DNA from: Maniola hyperantus
Taxonomy: Eukaryota; Arthropoda; Insecta; Lepidoptera; Nymphalidae
Length of the DNA stretch: 64,000 nt
Assembly (NCBI RefSeq): GCF_902806685.2
Contig: NC_048537.1
Span: forward strand, 14,778,720 to 14,842,719
Reading direction: 5' to 3'
Below the pieces are notes generated by a model, which was given only the letters and a program-made list of their open reading frames with translations, had not been told where the DNA came from and did no database searches. The position numbers and the translations under genes are program-made. This document shows, one piece after another, positions 1-10,221 of this stretch (position 1 is the stretch's first letter; each line of letters opens with the position of its first letter).

Positions 1-350
1 AACGCTGGCAAAAACGAAGACAGGTGATAGTACTGATGATTACTGATATTATGATACCATAAAAAACGCGAAAAAATATATTAAAAAAATCCTACTATTT
101 TGTAAAAGTTTACGATATATTGCAAATAAAACATCTGACTGACGCCAGATGTCAACGAACACGTTAGTAGGTCACTCGGAGTCAATGCTGCGTCGTAAGC
201 GGGGCATTGACCCGAACTTTGCACGCTATACATTGCGGGTTTGAAAAATACTAAATCACTAAAACTACAAAATGAGGCAAATGGTTATTGGTATTGGATT
301 GTGTTTAGGTAGTATAACAATAATGCTAAGTTTTTGCTAGTGTTCAGGTC
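1..350. mobile_element. MITE copy, cut by left edge of window
   Basis: Non-coding repeat that aligns along its length with 1270-1625 (shared blocks such as AAACGAAGACAGG and AATACTAAATCACTAAAACT). Its right end reads TTTTTGCTAGTGTTCAGG, the counterpart of the terminal inverted repeat of the complete copy. The left terminus lies just outside the window. Confidence 0.7.
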
Positions 351-610
351 TGGTTTTGGAAACTGTTTGCTTGTTTTACTTTTACATATTATAATAATTA
401 GGTACGTCATCTTCTAGGTACCTACATGAATAAATTATTATTGTTCCGTTATTCTACCATTTTGGGATGCACGTAAATCATATTTCAATCATAATCAACC
501 ATTATTATTATTCAAATAAAACTAAAATAAATCTGAAAAAATGTGACTAATAAGATGTTAATAAGTACTATAATTAAAAAATATCCCATCTTTCCAAAAC
601 CAAAACTTAC

Positions 611-3600
611 CCGTATCAGGATCAACAGCATCACGAAATCCAGTCATAGTGGTTTTCCTTAGCCAGAAATAATGCAAGAGACCATACAGAACACCGCCAA
701 GGAAAGCGATAAGACCCATGTACCGAAAAGCTTCTCTTGTACCCAATGAAGCAATGAGAAGGCCGCCTCCGAAACTACCGCTGCCCCTTCCTGGAGAAAT
801 AAAAAGAATAATAAAGATCTTATAAGTAAGTTTTTTTTAAAGTTTAAACCTAACTATTAGTAAGAAATTTTCCAGCATTGGTCTACAAGTTACTGCCATG
901 TTCAAAGGAGTACACGTGACAAAAAAGAATAACCGCGACGCGTGCGCGAACTGACTCCCTTGAAAAAGGACCCCGGATGGGTTCGAAACTAGTCGGGCTA
1001 ACGTTGACTAAACACGTGAGTAAAGCCGGGACAGATATTATATATAAAAGAGAACTTAAGAATTTTATTGACCATTTGCAATAATATACTTCAAAATAAA
1101 ATTTCGAAGGTGTGTTTGTCTGCCTTTTCACGGCTCAACCACTGCACCCGATTTTGACAAAATTAGGTGTAGGTAGGTATACAGATGTTTACATCTTGGG
1201 GACGGAATATGGACATAGGATACTTTAATCCCGAAAAAATCAGAGTTCCCATGGAATTTTTAATACATACAGGATGTAACCAGAACGCTAGCAAAAACGA
1301 AGACAGGCGATAATACTGATGATTACTGATATGATAATACCAAAAAAATGCAAAAAATCTTTAAAAATCCGATATTTTGTATAAGTTCACGATATACTGC
1401 AAATAAAACACCTGACTAACGCTAGAGGTCAACGAACGTTGCGTAAGTAGGCCATTAGGAGTCAATGCCATGTCATAGGCCAAGTTTTACACGCTATACA
1501 TTGCGGGGTTGAAAAATACTAAATCACTAAAACTACAAAATGAGGAAATGGTTATTGGTATTGGATTGTGTTTAGGTAGTAAAACAATAACGCTTAGTTT
1601 TTGCTAGCGTTCTGGTTACACCCTGAATAAATCCATGTTTGTCCATGTGAACGAAGTTGCTCTCACGAAAATCCTAAAAAAAACCTTGTCATAATCGAAA
1701 TGGTTTGGAAGTGTCATAGCTGAGCAGTATTTTTAAAATAATCTCTTGCCTAAGCTGAAATGAGCCATTCCAAGAACACCAATCAGCGTTGCCAATAGGT
1801 TCTTTGGAGCTAACATCGCGCAGTATGTCGCTGCTGCAACCCACATCAAATGTACAGACAACGATTCCATAGCTTCGAAGGGAAAACACCACCACGAGTT
1901 TCTGAAAAGGAAAGTACTAAGTATAAAATAGAGCTCAATAGAGCCTCAATAGCTCAACCGGTAAAGGAGTGGACTGAAAACCGAAAGGTCGATGGTTCAA
2001 ACCCCGCCCGTTTCACTATTGTCGTACCTACTCCTAGCACAAACCTGACGCTTAGTTGGAGAGGAAAGGGGAATATTAGTAATTTAACATGGCTAATGTT
2101 CTTAAAAAAAAAACAAAAAAAAAATTAAGATTGGCTTAGGCTTGACGACAATCATACCTGTAAGAAAGAAATGATAAGTACTGCTTGACCGAGACAGTTT
2201 ATGGGATGCGGGTTGCGGGAGGATGGTAGTAATGATGAATTCCTTGATTTCACGTCCCTCCCGTAAACCGCACCCTAAATCACGAGCCTAGTGTAATGAG
2301 TAGTGAGCTTATAGACTAGTGCGCGCTTGCCTGTACCAAAAAATTTAACAATATTCACATAGACTAAACTAGACATTTGTATCAGCACACTAAGCAGCAA
2401 TAGGTACCAAACTTATAAATATCATTAATTCTTAAAATAGAAATACTAATCGCGATAAGCGTACCTATATTTAAAGACGAAAACAATAACGTCACCATTA
2501 TTTTATTTAATAAGGATTATCTGTTGATAGAGAATAACAGAAGACGGAAAGTTTGCAACGTTACGTGACTGGTAATGTGAACCTTATTGTTAGGTAACGT
2601 AGGTATCAAAATGACGTTGGTCGTAATAATGGTCATGATGTAGGCAGTATTGTAGTAACACCTACACTAGATCGTTGTGCTCATAAACTTGACAATGCTT
2701 TATCGTCGTAAACACTTTACCTCGGCAAATGGAATTTTAATGAAAAAGGACAAAATGACATATTAATCATATCAAGAATAAGAACCATATTATTATTTTC
2801 AAGAATATTGAAGAATCAATATGAAAATTTCAATGTAGGCACATAAGTTAAATACTCATTTCTTCTCCTTTGAACTTCCTTTAAAAATAAATTAGGATAC
2901 TGATACAAAATTCATGAAGTTTCTGTTTCGAAAAGTAATGTTTCTTGGTGGATGTAAACAAACGGAAGTTTTTGAAGCATAACGCTATTTTATTTGTTCT
3001 ACCTAAATACTGCGTATTGCTGAAGCTGAAACTGTTTGCTTGCTGTATGCACAAAATAGTTTGTACTATGATCCGCCAATCACAGTTATGTTTATGACAA
3101 TTTACATCTTTACCAACCTTTATCTGATAAGCAAGCCATTGTTTTGTCATAACTTATTTGGCATTCTCCAGACTGCGATTTATGTAAATATTCCTATTAT
3201 GACTAGTTACCTACTCTAAAACAACTTTCTAATTTTATATGTTCAATGGGGCTAATTCCTTTGTACACAATCTCTAAACTAAACTAAAATGGCACGTCTA
3301 AATCTGTTGCTATCGCTTTCATAATGTTGCTTGCGGAAAAGGATAGCACTAGATTTAGATCTGTTAATTTAGTTTAGTTTAGAGATTGTGTACAAGAGAA
3401 TCGGCCCCATTATCATTACATACACTTGGAAACAAACTTATATTTTCTGTTGCAAATATAGTAAAAAGCTATATAATTTAATTTAATAATAATAATTTTT
3501 TTTTATTCAGATAAAAGTTAGCCCTTGACTGCATTCTCACCTGATGGTAAGTGACGATGCAGTCTAAGGTGGGAGCGGGCTAACCTGGAAGGAGTATGGC

Positions 3601-6600
3601 AGTTTTTATCAAACCCATACACCTTTGGTTTGTACACGGCATCGTACCGGAACGCTAAATCGCTTGGCGGCACGGCTTTGCCGGTAGGGTGGTAACTAGC
3701 CACGGCCGAGGCCTCCCACCAGACATAATATTTTATTGAACTTAAATATAAGAACGAGTTTCCTACCCTTTGCATTGAAAAGTAACTGTATTGCAAAAGG
3801 GATCCTCAGGGATACAAATGCCCGCATATCATACCTTTTTTAACAAAATAATTCTTATACCTTATTTATGTTACTTACTTGATAGTAAGTGGTGCAATCT
3901 AAGATGAAAGCACAGTAATGTAATATGGAAGGGGGTGGGCAGATTACATTTTATGAAACCCATAATACACCAAACAGTAACGCCGCTAGAGTCGAAGCCT
4001 CCTACAAGACCAGAATTTAACCAATTTACAAATTTCTAAATTGACCTAGGTGGAATTTAGACTCGGAGTCTTCCACTTATAAAGTTACAACGCATGTCAC
4101 ATAAATCTCAATTGTCCAACGGTCAAGGTGTGGACCAAAATCCAAAATTTCATAGGCCATCTTTTACACTGTTGTGGTGCTTCATTTTAAACAAGCTATA
4201 GGTAAGTAAGCTCAAAAAGTAAAGTGTAAGTCAAAAAAGTTCATGAACTCACTCTATAAAGGAATAACCAACAAGCCTCGCCGCATGAGAGAAGAAGGCA
4301 ACAATGATGACGTTGACGTGCCCAATACGAGATGTGATAGCGTCTGCGCCGTAGAGGAACGGGATGCTGCTCAGCGTTCCCACGGTCACGGTTATTCCTG
4401 GACATTCGCACTTGAGTTAATACACTAGGTAGTAGCCTTATATAATGATTGTTTAACAAGCTACTCCCTTGTGACCGGATTTGTTATTAAGACTAGGTAC
4501 TTGAGTTTTTCAAGCATTCCACAATAATATTTATTTTATTTACTTGAAGTATATCAACAATAGCAATTATTGTTTGAAAAACAAAGATGAAAAATTGATT
4601 GATAAAAAATTATCTATTTAAGGCAAAGCAATACAAAAATATATAGTAAGTCATATGTGCAAATTTATATTGATATATATATTATATATACGATATTCTT
4701 ACCTAGTAAGAAATTTGGAGCACCTAATTCCTTCAAATACAAAAATAAATATGATTCAATGAAACCCCAAAAATTTCCTAGAGCAAAAAGGAAGAATATA
4801 AAAATGATAATATGTGGCATTTTAATAATATTCACTAAATCGTGTAGTAAATTATCAGCTGGTAGTTTTGCTCCGAGGGGCATTACAGCTACGGTAATTG
4901 CTGATACCAGAAGTAAGACGTCATACGTATAAAAAGCTGCTGAATAGTCGGTATAGCCTGCAACAAACCGATATAAACATTAACAACTGCTTATTGACAT
5001 TAACGATAACGATTACAAAATGCCACTACATACCAACTTGTTTACTCCTCATATCTATGAGCATGCCAGTGATAGGAGAAAAAATTGCCATTCCAATGCT
5101 AGAAAATAGCCTTTCTCTACCAAAGTCTCCCCCATACTTTTGTATCATTGTTAATGCTATGGGATCCATGATCGTAACACCAGCAGATAACATGATAGTT
5201 CCCATGAAGCGTAAAAAGAAATAAATGTAAAAAGTTTTGTCATCGCTTTCTTTGTAATCGGGAGGGCATATGTCCGGGCCGCCTTTTCTGAAAATTATTA
5301 ATTCTAGATGTAAATATAAACAAATTCGATTTCAAACACCAAACAACGAGAGAGCGAGATGTTTACCTAAAGTCACATTTTTGTACCATACAGTCAGCTG
5401 ATAAAGATTCCAGTCGTTGTTGCGAGAGTTTTGTCATATTATGCAGCATTACAAGTCCACCGCATCTTAGATCTTCCTTATCAAGAGCAGTAATATTTAC
5501 GCCTTGAGCAAGCAGTAGTTTCTCGCCAAACCTTGATCTGAAATCTGTTACTGTATCATTGTCGTCCTGTAATAAAAATATCTTATAGAATATCTGACAA
5601 TACTTTTTACTGTCATAAGTAAGTGGCTACCAATTACCAACCCTTTCCATTTCAATTCCAAGTTGTTCTTTCGGTTCACCTAAATCGTCATGAACTTCTA
5701 TTAAAAAGAATGCTGCATCGTTAAATTCTTCATCATCATCAGTCATATTAAGGAAGCTGCGAAAAAATATTTTTGAATAAAAATTGCCTTCAAAATTGTT
5801 TTTATTAAAAAAGTTGAACATTTTCAATAATTGGTTCATATAAAACAAAGAAACGATTGTGTGTAATGACTGTACTGTATTTGTTTTGGTTTACCATCTC
5901 GTTATCTTTACGCCGAATTCATAAGCTTACATATAGAAGGAGAAGGCTTAGCAATAAGTAAATTAATTTTTAGATTCATTTTCAAATGTTTACAAGAACA
6001 TTAATAGAGTTTATTACAATGACGTAAAAAAATGATATGATTAATACGGAACCTGGCATTGGTAAGACGTGGTGGATGAAATTTGTGCTCTATGTGGAAG
6101 TCTAAATCATCTTTATCGTCAGCTGGATCAACCTCCGGGCGTTCGGTCGGTATGGATAACATGCAATGGTCTATACATCGATCGAGAACGAAATCAACCT
6201 GCTCATCTTCATCGGGACATTCTCTGCTAGGACATGGGCTCCACCAAATCTATTAAATACAAATGAGTATACATAAATGTTTTGCTTTAGTTTAACAAAC
6301 AATGATATAAGATTTGGATAAAAATATAAAATGACATACTATAGCTGTTACTATGCATAATATTTAGCTTTATTATCTTAAATAGCTCGGAGTTGTTGTA
6401 TAACGAGACCAGTTAATCCAACCTGAAGCCGGATGAGGTCGATTTGCTCAAATTCTTAGAGGGCAGGAGCTAAGTACGTAACTGCGTAACAAGACGTTTC
6501 GTTGAAATAATATAAACTGTTTTTCCATAATGGTCGTTACCTCAACGCTCCTTTTAATTGGATGGCGCATAACATACGCCGATGGCATTACTCCTGGTGT

Positions 6601-7060
6601 TTCTTGATGCGGAATCAGGAGCAGGGAATGATGAAATGCTGCGTTTAAAATGAGAGCCGTGATAACTACTGGCTTATACTCTCCGAAGCGATCAACTAGA
6701 AATCCTAAAATCACCAGAAACATCAATACTGGAAACATCTCTTGTACATCCCATAAAAGAAAAAAACTTACCTGTTATAGGCGGACTTAAAAATGTGGTG
6801 AATGGTAAAGCTAAATACACAAAAGAAATTTCAGGCACAGTTAGTCCTATACTTTGCATATGAATCGTCAAATATGGTAATAGAGATGCGGTTGCTCCGT
6901 ACATCACAAATAGAGTCACTTTTAACATAACAAGATTGGGATTGATCCGTAACCAAACTACCATCCTGCGGAAACATCCTCGAGGGTCTTCGATGTCTTC
7001 GTCCATAGTGTTATCTTCGTCGGTGTACTTTTTCGGGATATCATCTAAAGATCTTGCCAT
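611..7060 (-). CDS. MFSD6-like major facilitator superfamily transporter, ten exons, 3' end outside window
   Basis: Predicted multi-pass membrane transporter of the MFS_1-like/MFSD6-like group; substrate unknown. I joined exons by splice sites and reading phase: 7060-6772, 6704-6541, 6249-6053, 5756-5642, 5566-5367, 5287-5034, 4957-4703, 4397-4253, 1901-1750 and 790-611. They give 1951 nt, about 650 residues with no stop, ending in phase 1 at a GTAAG donor, so coding continues beyond position 1. The start is ATG at 7060, because an in-frame TAA lies upstream and the longer frame begins with GTG. Residues about 45-100 form the first membrane segments and contain LLPYLTIHMQSIGLTV; GFLVDRFGEYKP across the exon 1/2 join is the MFS motif-A loop. 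Exons 3-5 encode a long polar, Cys-rich loop with sequons NMT, NIT and NMT, probably extracellular. Exons 6-10 return to hydrophobic segments (GNFWGFIESYLF, PFEAMESLSVHLMWVAAATY, GRGSGSFGGGLL). The exon 4 donor (AGG|GTTGGT) is weak but fixed by phase. Confidence 0.85.
925..1040 (+). repeat. Penelope-like fragment with hammerhead-like fold, copy 1
   Basis: Nearly the same sequence occurs at 14488-14601. The core has a hairpin (GGACCC, loop CGGAT, GGGTTC), then GAAAC-TA-GTC at 985-994, then GGG, which could pair with CCC before the hairpin. This resembles the hammerhead ribozymes known from Penelope-like elements, but the expected CUGANGA strand is degenerate (TTGAAAAA). No reverse transcriptase lies beside it. 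Confidence 0.4.
1109..1262 (-). repeat. R2 repeat, partial
   Basis: Contains the R2-type blocks GTGTTTGTCTGCCTTTTCAC and CCATGGAATTTTT in reverse orientation, diverged from copies such as 8365-8680. Confidence 0.5.
1270..1625. mobile_element. Complete 356-bp MITE with 29-bp inverted ends
   Basis: Left end CAGGATGTAACCAGAACGCT (1270 on) is the inverse of the right end (1597-1625) with one mismatch in 29 positions. It has no ORF. It lies in the GC-AG intron of the MFS gene, and a second copy starts the window. The target duplication is unclear. Confidence 0.75.
1942..2124 (+). repeat. S3: tRNA-Phe-like SINE with A-rich tail
   Basis: Starts with a tRNA-like head: AATAGCTCAACCGGTAAAGG (A box), an anticodon-arm sequence with loop CTGAAAA (anticodon GAA, Phe-like) and GGTTCAAACCCC (B box). 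About 90 nt of unrelated body and an A-rich tail follow. The tail and poor acceptor stem make it a SINE, not a tRNA gene. A second copy lies inverted at 46948-47120. Confidence 0.7.
3247..3410. mobile_element. M1 MITE, copy 1
   Basis: About 164 bp with inverted ends that include GTACACAATCTCTAAACTAA on the left and its complement on the right, bounded by GGGGC and GGCCCC. The middle is AT-rich and has no ORF. Other copies: 20849, 22104, 31706, 55393 (diverged) and 60024. Confidence 0.8.
3498..3726 (-). repeat. S1 SINE body without tRNA head
   Basis: Reverse-orientation copy of the S1 3' body (AGCCCTTGACTGCATTCTCA, CGTACCGGAACGCTAAATCG, GGTAGGGTGGTAACTAGCCA). The tRNA-like 5' part is missing. 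Confidence 0.75.
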
Positions 7061-7500
7061 TTCCCTTTTACAAGCATTCACATTTTCATAACTAAGTTAC
7101 AGTGTTTGTGCTCGAGATATATCTTATCGACTGGCGCTCGGATAGGCGGCAGAGGTTGTCGGTGATGTGACGATTATTTATTTAAGGATTACACGTCGTA
7201 GTTCAGTGGCAGCGGGAAGCCAGGAGGGTCCCGTGCTCCCGAACGACTGCGAAGCGGACAGGCAGGAGCGGACGTCGCGAGACGCCAATTTACAAATAAT
7301 AGCAAATTATCCTCGTTTAAGAAGTGTCACGGCGATTGGTGGGGATGGCTAAATCGACTGGTGATCTGAAGACCTTGCGGATAATAGCTGAGGTCGGGGC
7401 GCTTCTGATCCCATCTTAGTTCCCAAGATGAAGCCGATCATCGCGAAATAGCCCGCAGGCCACAACGTCTTTGCTGTTATTTGTCGTAAGTTACAATTTT
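7061..7500. promoter_or_regulatory. GC-richer 5' flank of the MFS gene
   Basis: Non-repetitive stretch immediately upstream of the MFS start codon, clearly richer in G+C and CpG than its surroundings at 7130-7460. It probably holds the 5' UTR and promoter of the minus-strand gene. I see no clear TATA box. The small plus-strand ORF here has no recognisable protein character. Confidence 0.35.
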
Positions 7501-8054
7501 ATCATAATATATCTACTTAATATATATTATAATGAAAACATCTAGAATAAATTTATTTGGATAAATTAATTTATTTTTACGTACTTTATCCACTCATTTA
7601 CCAGATTTATCTACTGTACTAGCATTTATGAGATTTCTTATCATCCTATATTTAGCCACCTTAGGGTCGATTCACATTTGCAGCGAATTAAAGATTTTTT
7701 TATATTTAGATAGCATACTTATTAGTAACCTCTATCTCTACCACGTAAAGCACAAATGACTTCCTTTATAAACTCTCCCACTGCCAAGGTAGAGATCTCT
7801 TATAGATAAACGCTTCCCTGTCCACTTCTTATCTATTTCTTTTTAATGTTACGTTTGTGTTTGATACGAATAAAAAAATGCAATTTTTTCTAAGTAGAAA
7901 TCTGTACTTTACGTTATTAATAGATATAAATCAATTATTCATATCAAATCAATTTATGCTATGTAAAATTTAAGAATTTCGCTTCGATTAGCTGCCAATG
8001 TAAATCGATCCTTAGAGAATATATTTTCAAAAATAATTTTAGCGCACCCTTGTG

Positions 8055-8099
8055 TATATATAATAAGGAATTCCTGTGCAATTAGTCAGCCAGTCAGTG
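8055..8099 (+). promoter_or_regulatory. Possible TATA/initiator pair upstream of bun
   Basis: TATATATAA at 8055-8063 is followed 33 bp later by AGTCAGC and then by TCAGTG at 8094-8099, spacing expected of an arthropod core promoter. No linked exon or convincing splice donor was found, so chance occurrence is quite possible. Confidence 0.2.
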
Positions 8100-8364
8100 T
8101 CAAATAGATAAGAGTGGTGCGTTTCAAGTTTTTTGACACTTAAATAAGTGGTTGTTAAGAAGGGTTATTCAAAGTTCGCTCTACTTACATTGTAAAAATG
8201 GCAATGTGGCAAACTTAAAAGAAAATTGGCAGTTAGCACAGTTGACTAGGACAATACCAAATCTCGAATCGTTTGTAGTATTTAGTAGGATGGAAGGGTA
8301 GGTACCTATCAGTCCATGAGTCTAAACAAGAAAAAATATTATGATTTTATCTACTTATTCTAAA

Positions 8365-8680
8365 ACTAGATGATGCCCGCGACTTCGTCCGCGTGGATTT
8401 AGGTTTTTAAAAATCCTGTGGGAACTCTTCAATTTTCCGGGATAAAAAAGTAGCCTATGTCCTCCCCGGGATGTAAGCCACTTTTGCATCCTTAAATGTA
8501 AAAGTAGCTTACATTTAAAGCTACTTTTACATTTAATTAAAAATAGCTTTAAATGAATAATTTTTTGGTATTTCTGTACCAAATTTCGTCAAATAGGGTT
8601 GAACGGTTGAGCCGTGAAAAGCTAGCAGACAGACATACAGACAGACACATTTTCACATTTATAATATTGGTATGGATTAT
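8365..8680 (+). repeat. R2 repeat with internal hairpin
   Basis: R2 copy running from GATGCCCGCGACTTCGTCCG to CACATTTATAATATTGGTAT. It has an extra perfect 17-bp inverted repeat in its middle at 8495-8537. Confidence 0.7.
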
Positions 8681-9989
8681 TCCAAAATTAATAAAATATA
8701 GGTACCTACACCATATTGCTTTAGGTACCTACGTAAATTAATAAATTTTAACTAGGTAGGTAGTTTTGCCGACTCTACCTCATTTTACTCTAGGCTTCGA
8801 TGTAGATATTAATTGGTACCTACTAGCTATTGCCCGCAACTTCGTCCGCGCCCGGCGAGAACTGTCTTTTCCAGTGGATTTCCCAAAAAATCTTTTACAT
8901 ACTTACAAACCTTGTCCTAACAATCATTTAGGTTACTCTAATACCTACTGTTTTGGTGAAAAGCAGCAATAAGGAGTAGAATCAAAAAGTTCTACTTTCT
9001 AGTCACTAGAAAGTAAAATTCTAGTGGTAGGTACTTACCAGTAGGTACCATGTACTTAGATATGTAGGTACCTATATTTAAAAAATGTAGAGAGGAAAAT
9101 CAATAGAATTATTCCTTTTTGATTAATACAGCCTGTATGTAAGTTTGGTTTACCAAAGTAGGTAGGTATGTGCCGTTGGGGGTTTCGTTGCAGCCACAGG
9201 TTGTAACTTGTAGCGCAAAGCGCAATCTATTGGTCCATTTTGGCCTTGCTAACTAACACTCTTGGACCTAGGAATTTAATCGAGTGAAAACGGGATACAG
9301 AGTTTTATTTAAGCGCCATCTATTATCAAGTAGCAGAACCTGTAACATACTTTGGTGTACACAGATAAATAATTTCCAGTTGGTTCAGTTTAAATATGAT
9401 TTATTTATGTAATTATTAAGTTATTATGTAATTATTAAATTATACATAAGAATTGGAGAACTACTTTCTAGATTTAGTTTATTTTTGTGTGTTTATCTAT
9501 CAATTTCAAATTCAACTTAACGATGGTTACCTAACTAGTTACCTACCCATCTATTAATTCCGCTAATTTGACTTGCTACCTTATAATTATCTTTATTTTT
9601 TCGTTTTTAAAGATGTTAATATTTAGGAAATTCAAAACTTCATTTATGTGACTGTACAGTACCTAGTACCTACTGTATAGTTTACTGACCTAAACAATTT
9701 TCTTGGGTCATGCAAATTCACTTACCTATCTACAGTTATGTTCTATAGATTTGATCAAAATCAGTCTTGTCCGTTTTAATTTACGTATTAGAAAATATTA
9801 AAATATAAGTTTAGAATCTAAATGTATTCATTAAATTAAAAATAAAACAATAATTTTATAATCATAAATTGTATAAAAATATAATAATTTGATAAGATAC
9901 TAGTGACATCTATCGTCGATAGCAGAGGATTTAAAAATTTAGGTCTACAGTCTAGTCTATAGTCTACTGCAAATTGTCAACCATAATGC

Positions 9990-10221
9990 ATTGCGCATAA
10001 ATGGCCGCCATGTTGCTGCCGTCTGAAAGATGTTCACATCTGTGTGTGTTTACTAATGAATTTTAAGAACTTTAACAGCTAAATTACTGTGCTTGTGAAA
10101 TTGTGAGTGTACAATGGTTTAATATTACATGCATATTTGTGATTGAAAAGTCTGTCAAATGTCTCTGAGGCCAATAAACAGTGAAATTTTCTTTAGGTAG
10201 TCATTCGAGTCAGACGGCATA
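9990..10221 (+). promoter_or_regulatory. bun: Likely bun 5' UTR / promoter-proximal region
   Basis: Immediately precedes the bun start codon. It contains the near-palindrome ATGGCCGCCAT at 10001-10011, which includes the GCCAT core of Pho/YY1 sites. TTTTCTTTAG ending at 10196 could be a splice acceptor, so an upstream non-coding exon is possible. Which parts are promoter and which UTR cannot be told without transcript data. Confidence 0.4.

Larger units (their letters stand above)
791..1749 (-). other. GC-AG intron of the MFS gene
   Basis: Between exons 9 and 10 the only junction that keeps the frame and the family motif (HFSLG then RGSGSFGGG) uses donor G|GCAAGA at 1749 and acceptor TTTCTCCAG ending at 791. 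The intron carries a Penelope-like fragment, an R2 piece and a complete MITE. Confidence 0.7.
1902..4252 (-). other. Intron between MFS exons 8 and 9
   Basis: The 2.35-kb intron holds an S3 SINE (1942-2124), an M1 MITE (3247-3410) and an S1 body (3498-3726). The remaining AT-rich sequence (2125-3246 and 3727-4252) shows only short ORFs without recognisable protein character, and I see no further exon in it. Confidence 0.6.
7501..9989. other. Intergenic region between the two divergent genes
   Basis: AT-rich DNA between the MFS 5' flank and the bun 5' region. It contains an R2 copy (8365-8680), a small R2-like start at 8832-8860 and runs rich in GTAGGTACCTA. No protein-coding exon is recognised. 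Confidence 0.5.

Noticed and set aside
1942..2010. Functional tRNA-Phe gene
   Set aside because: tRNA-like head is followed by a conserved body and A-rich tail and recurs with the same body at 46948-47120, so it is a SINE.
7167..7352. Small plus-strand ORF in the GC-rich MFS 5' flank
   Set aside because: Short, Arg/Ser-rich composition follows from local G+C content; more likely promoter or UTR.
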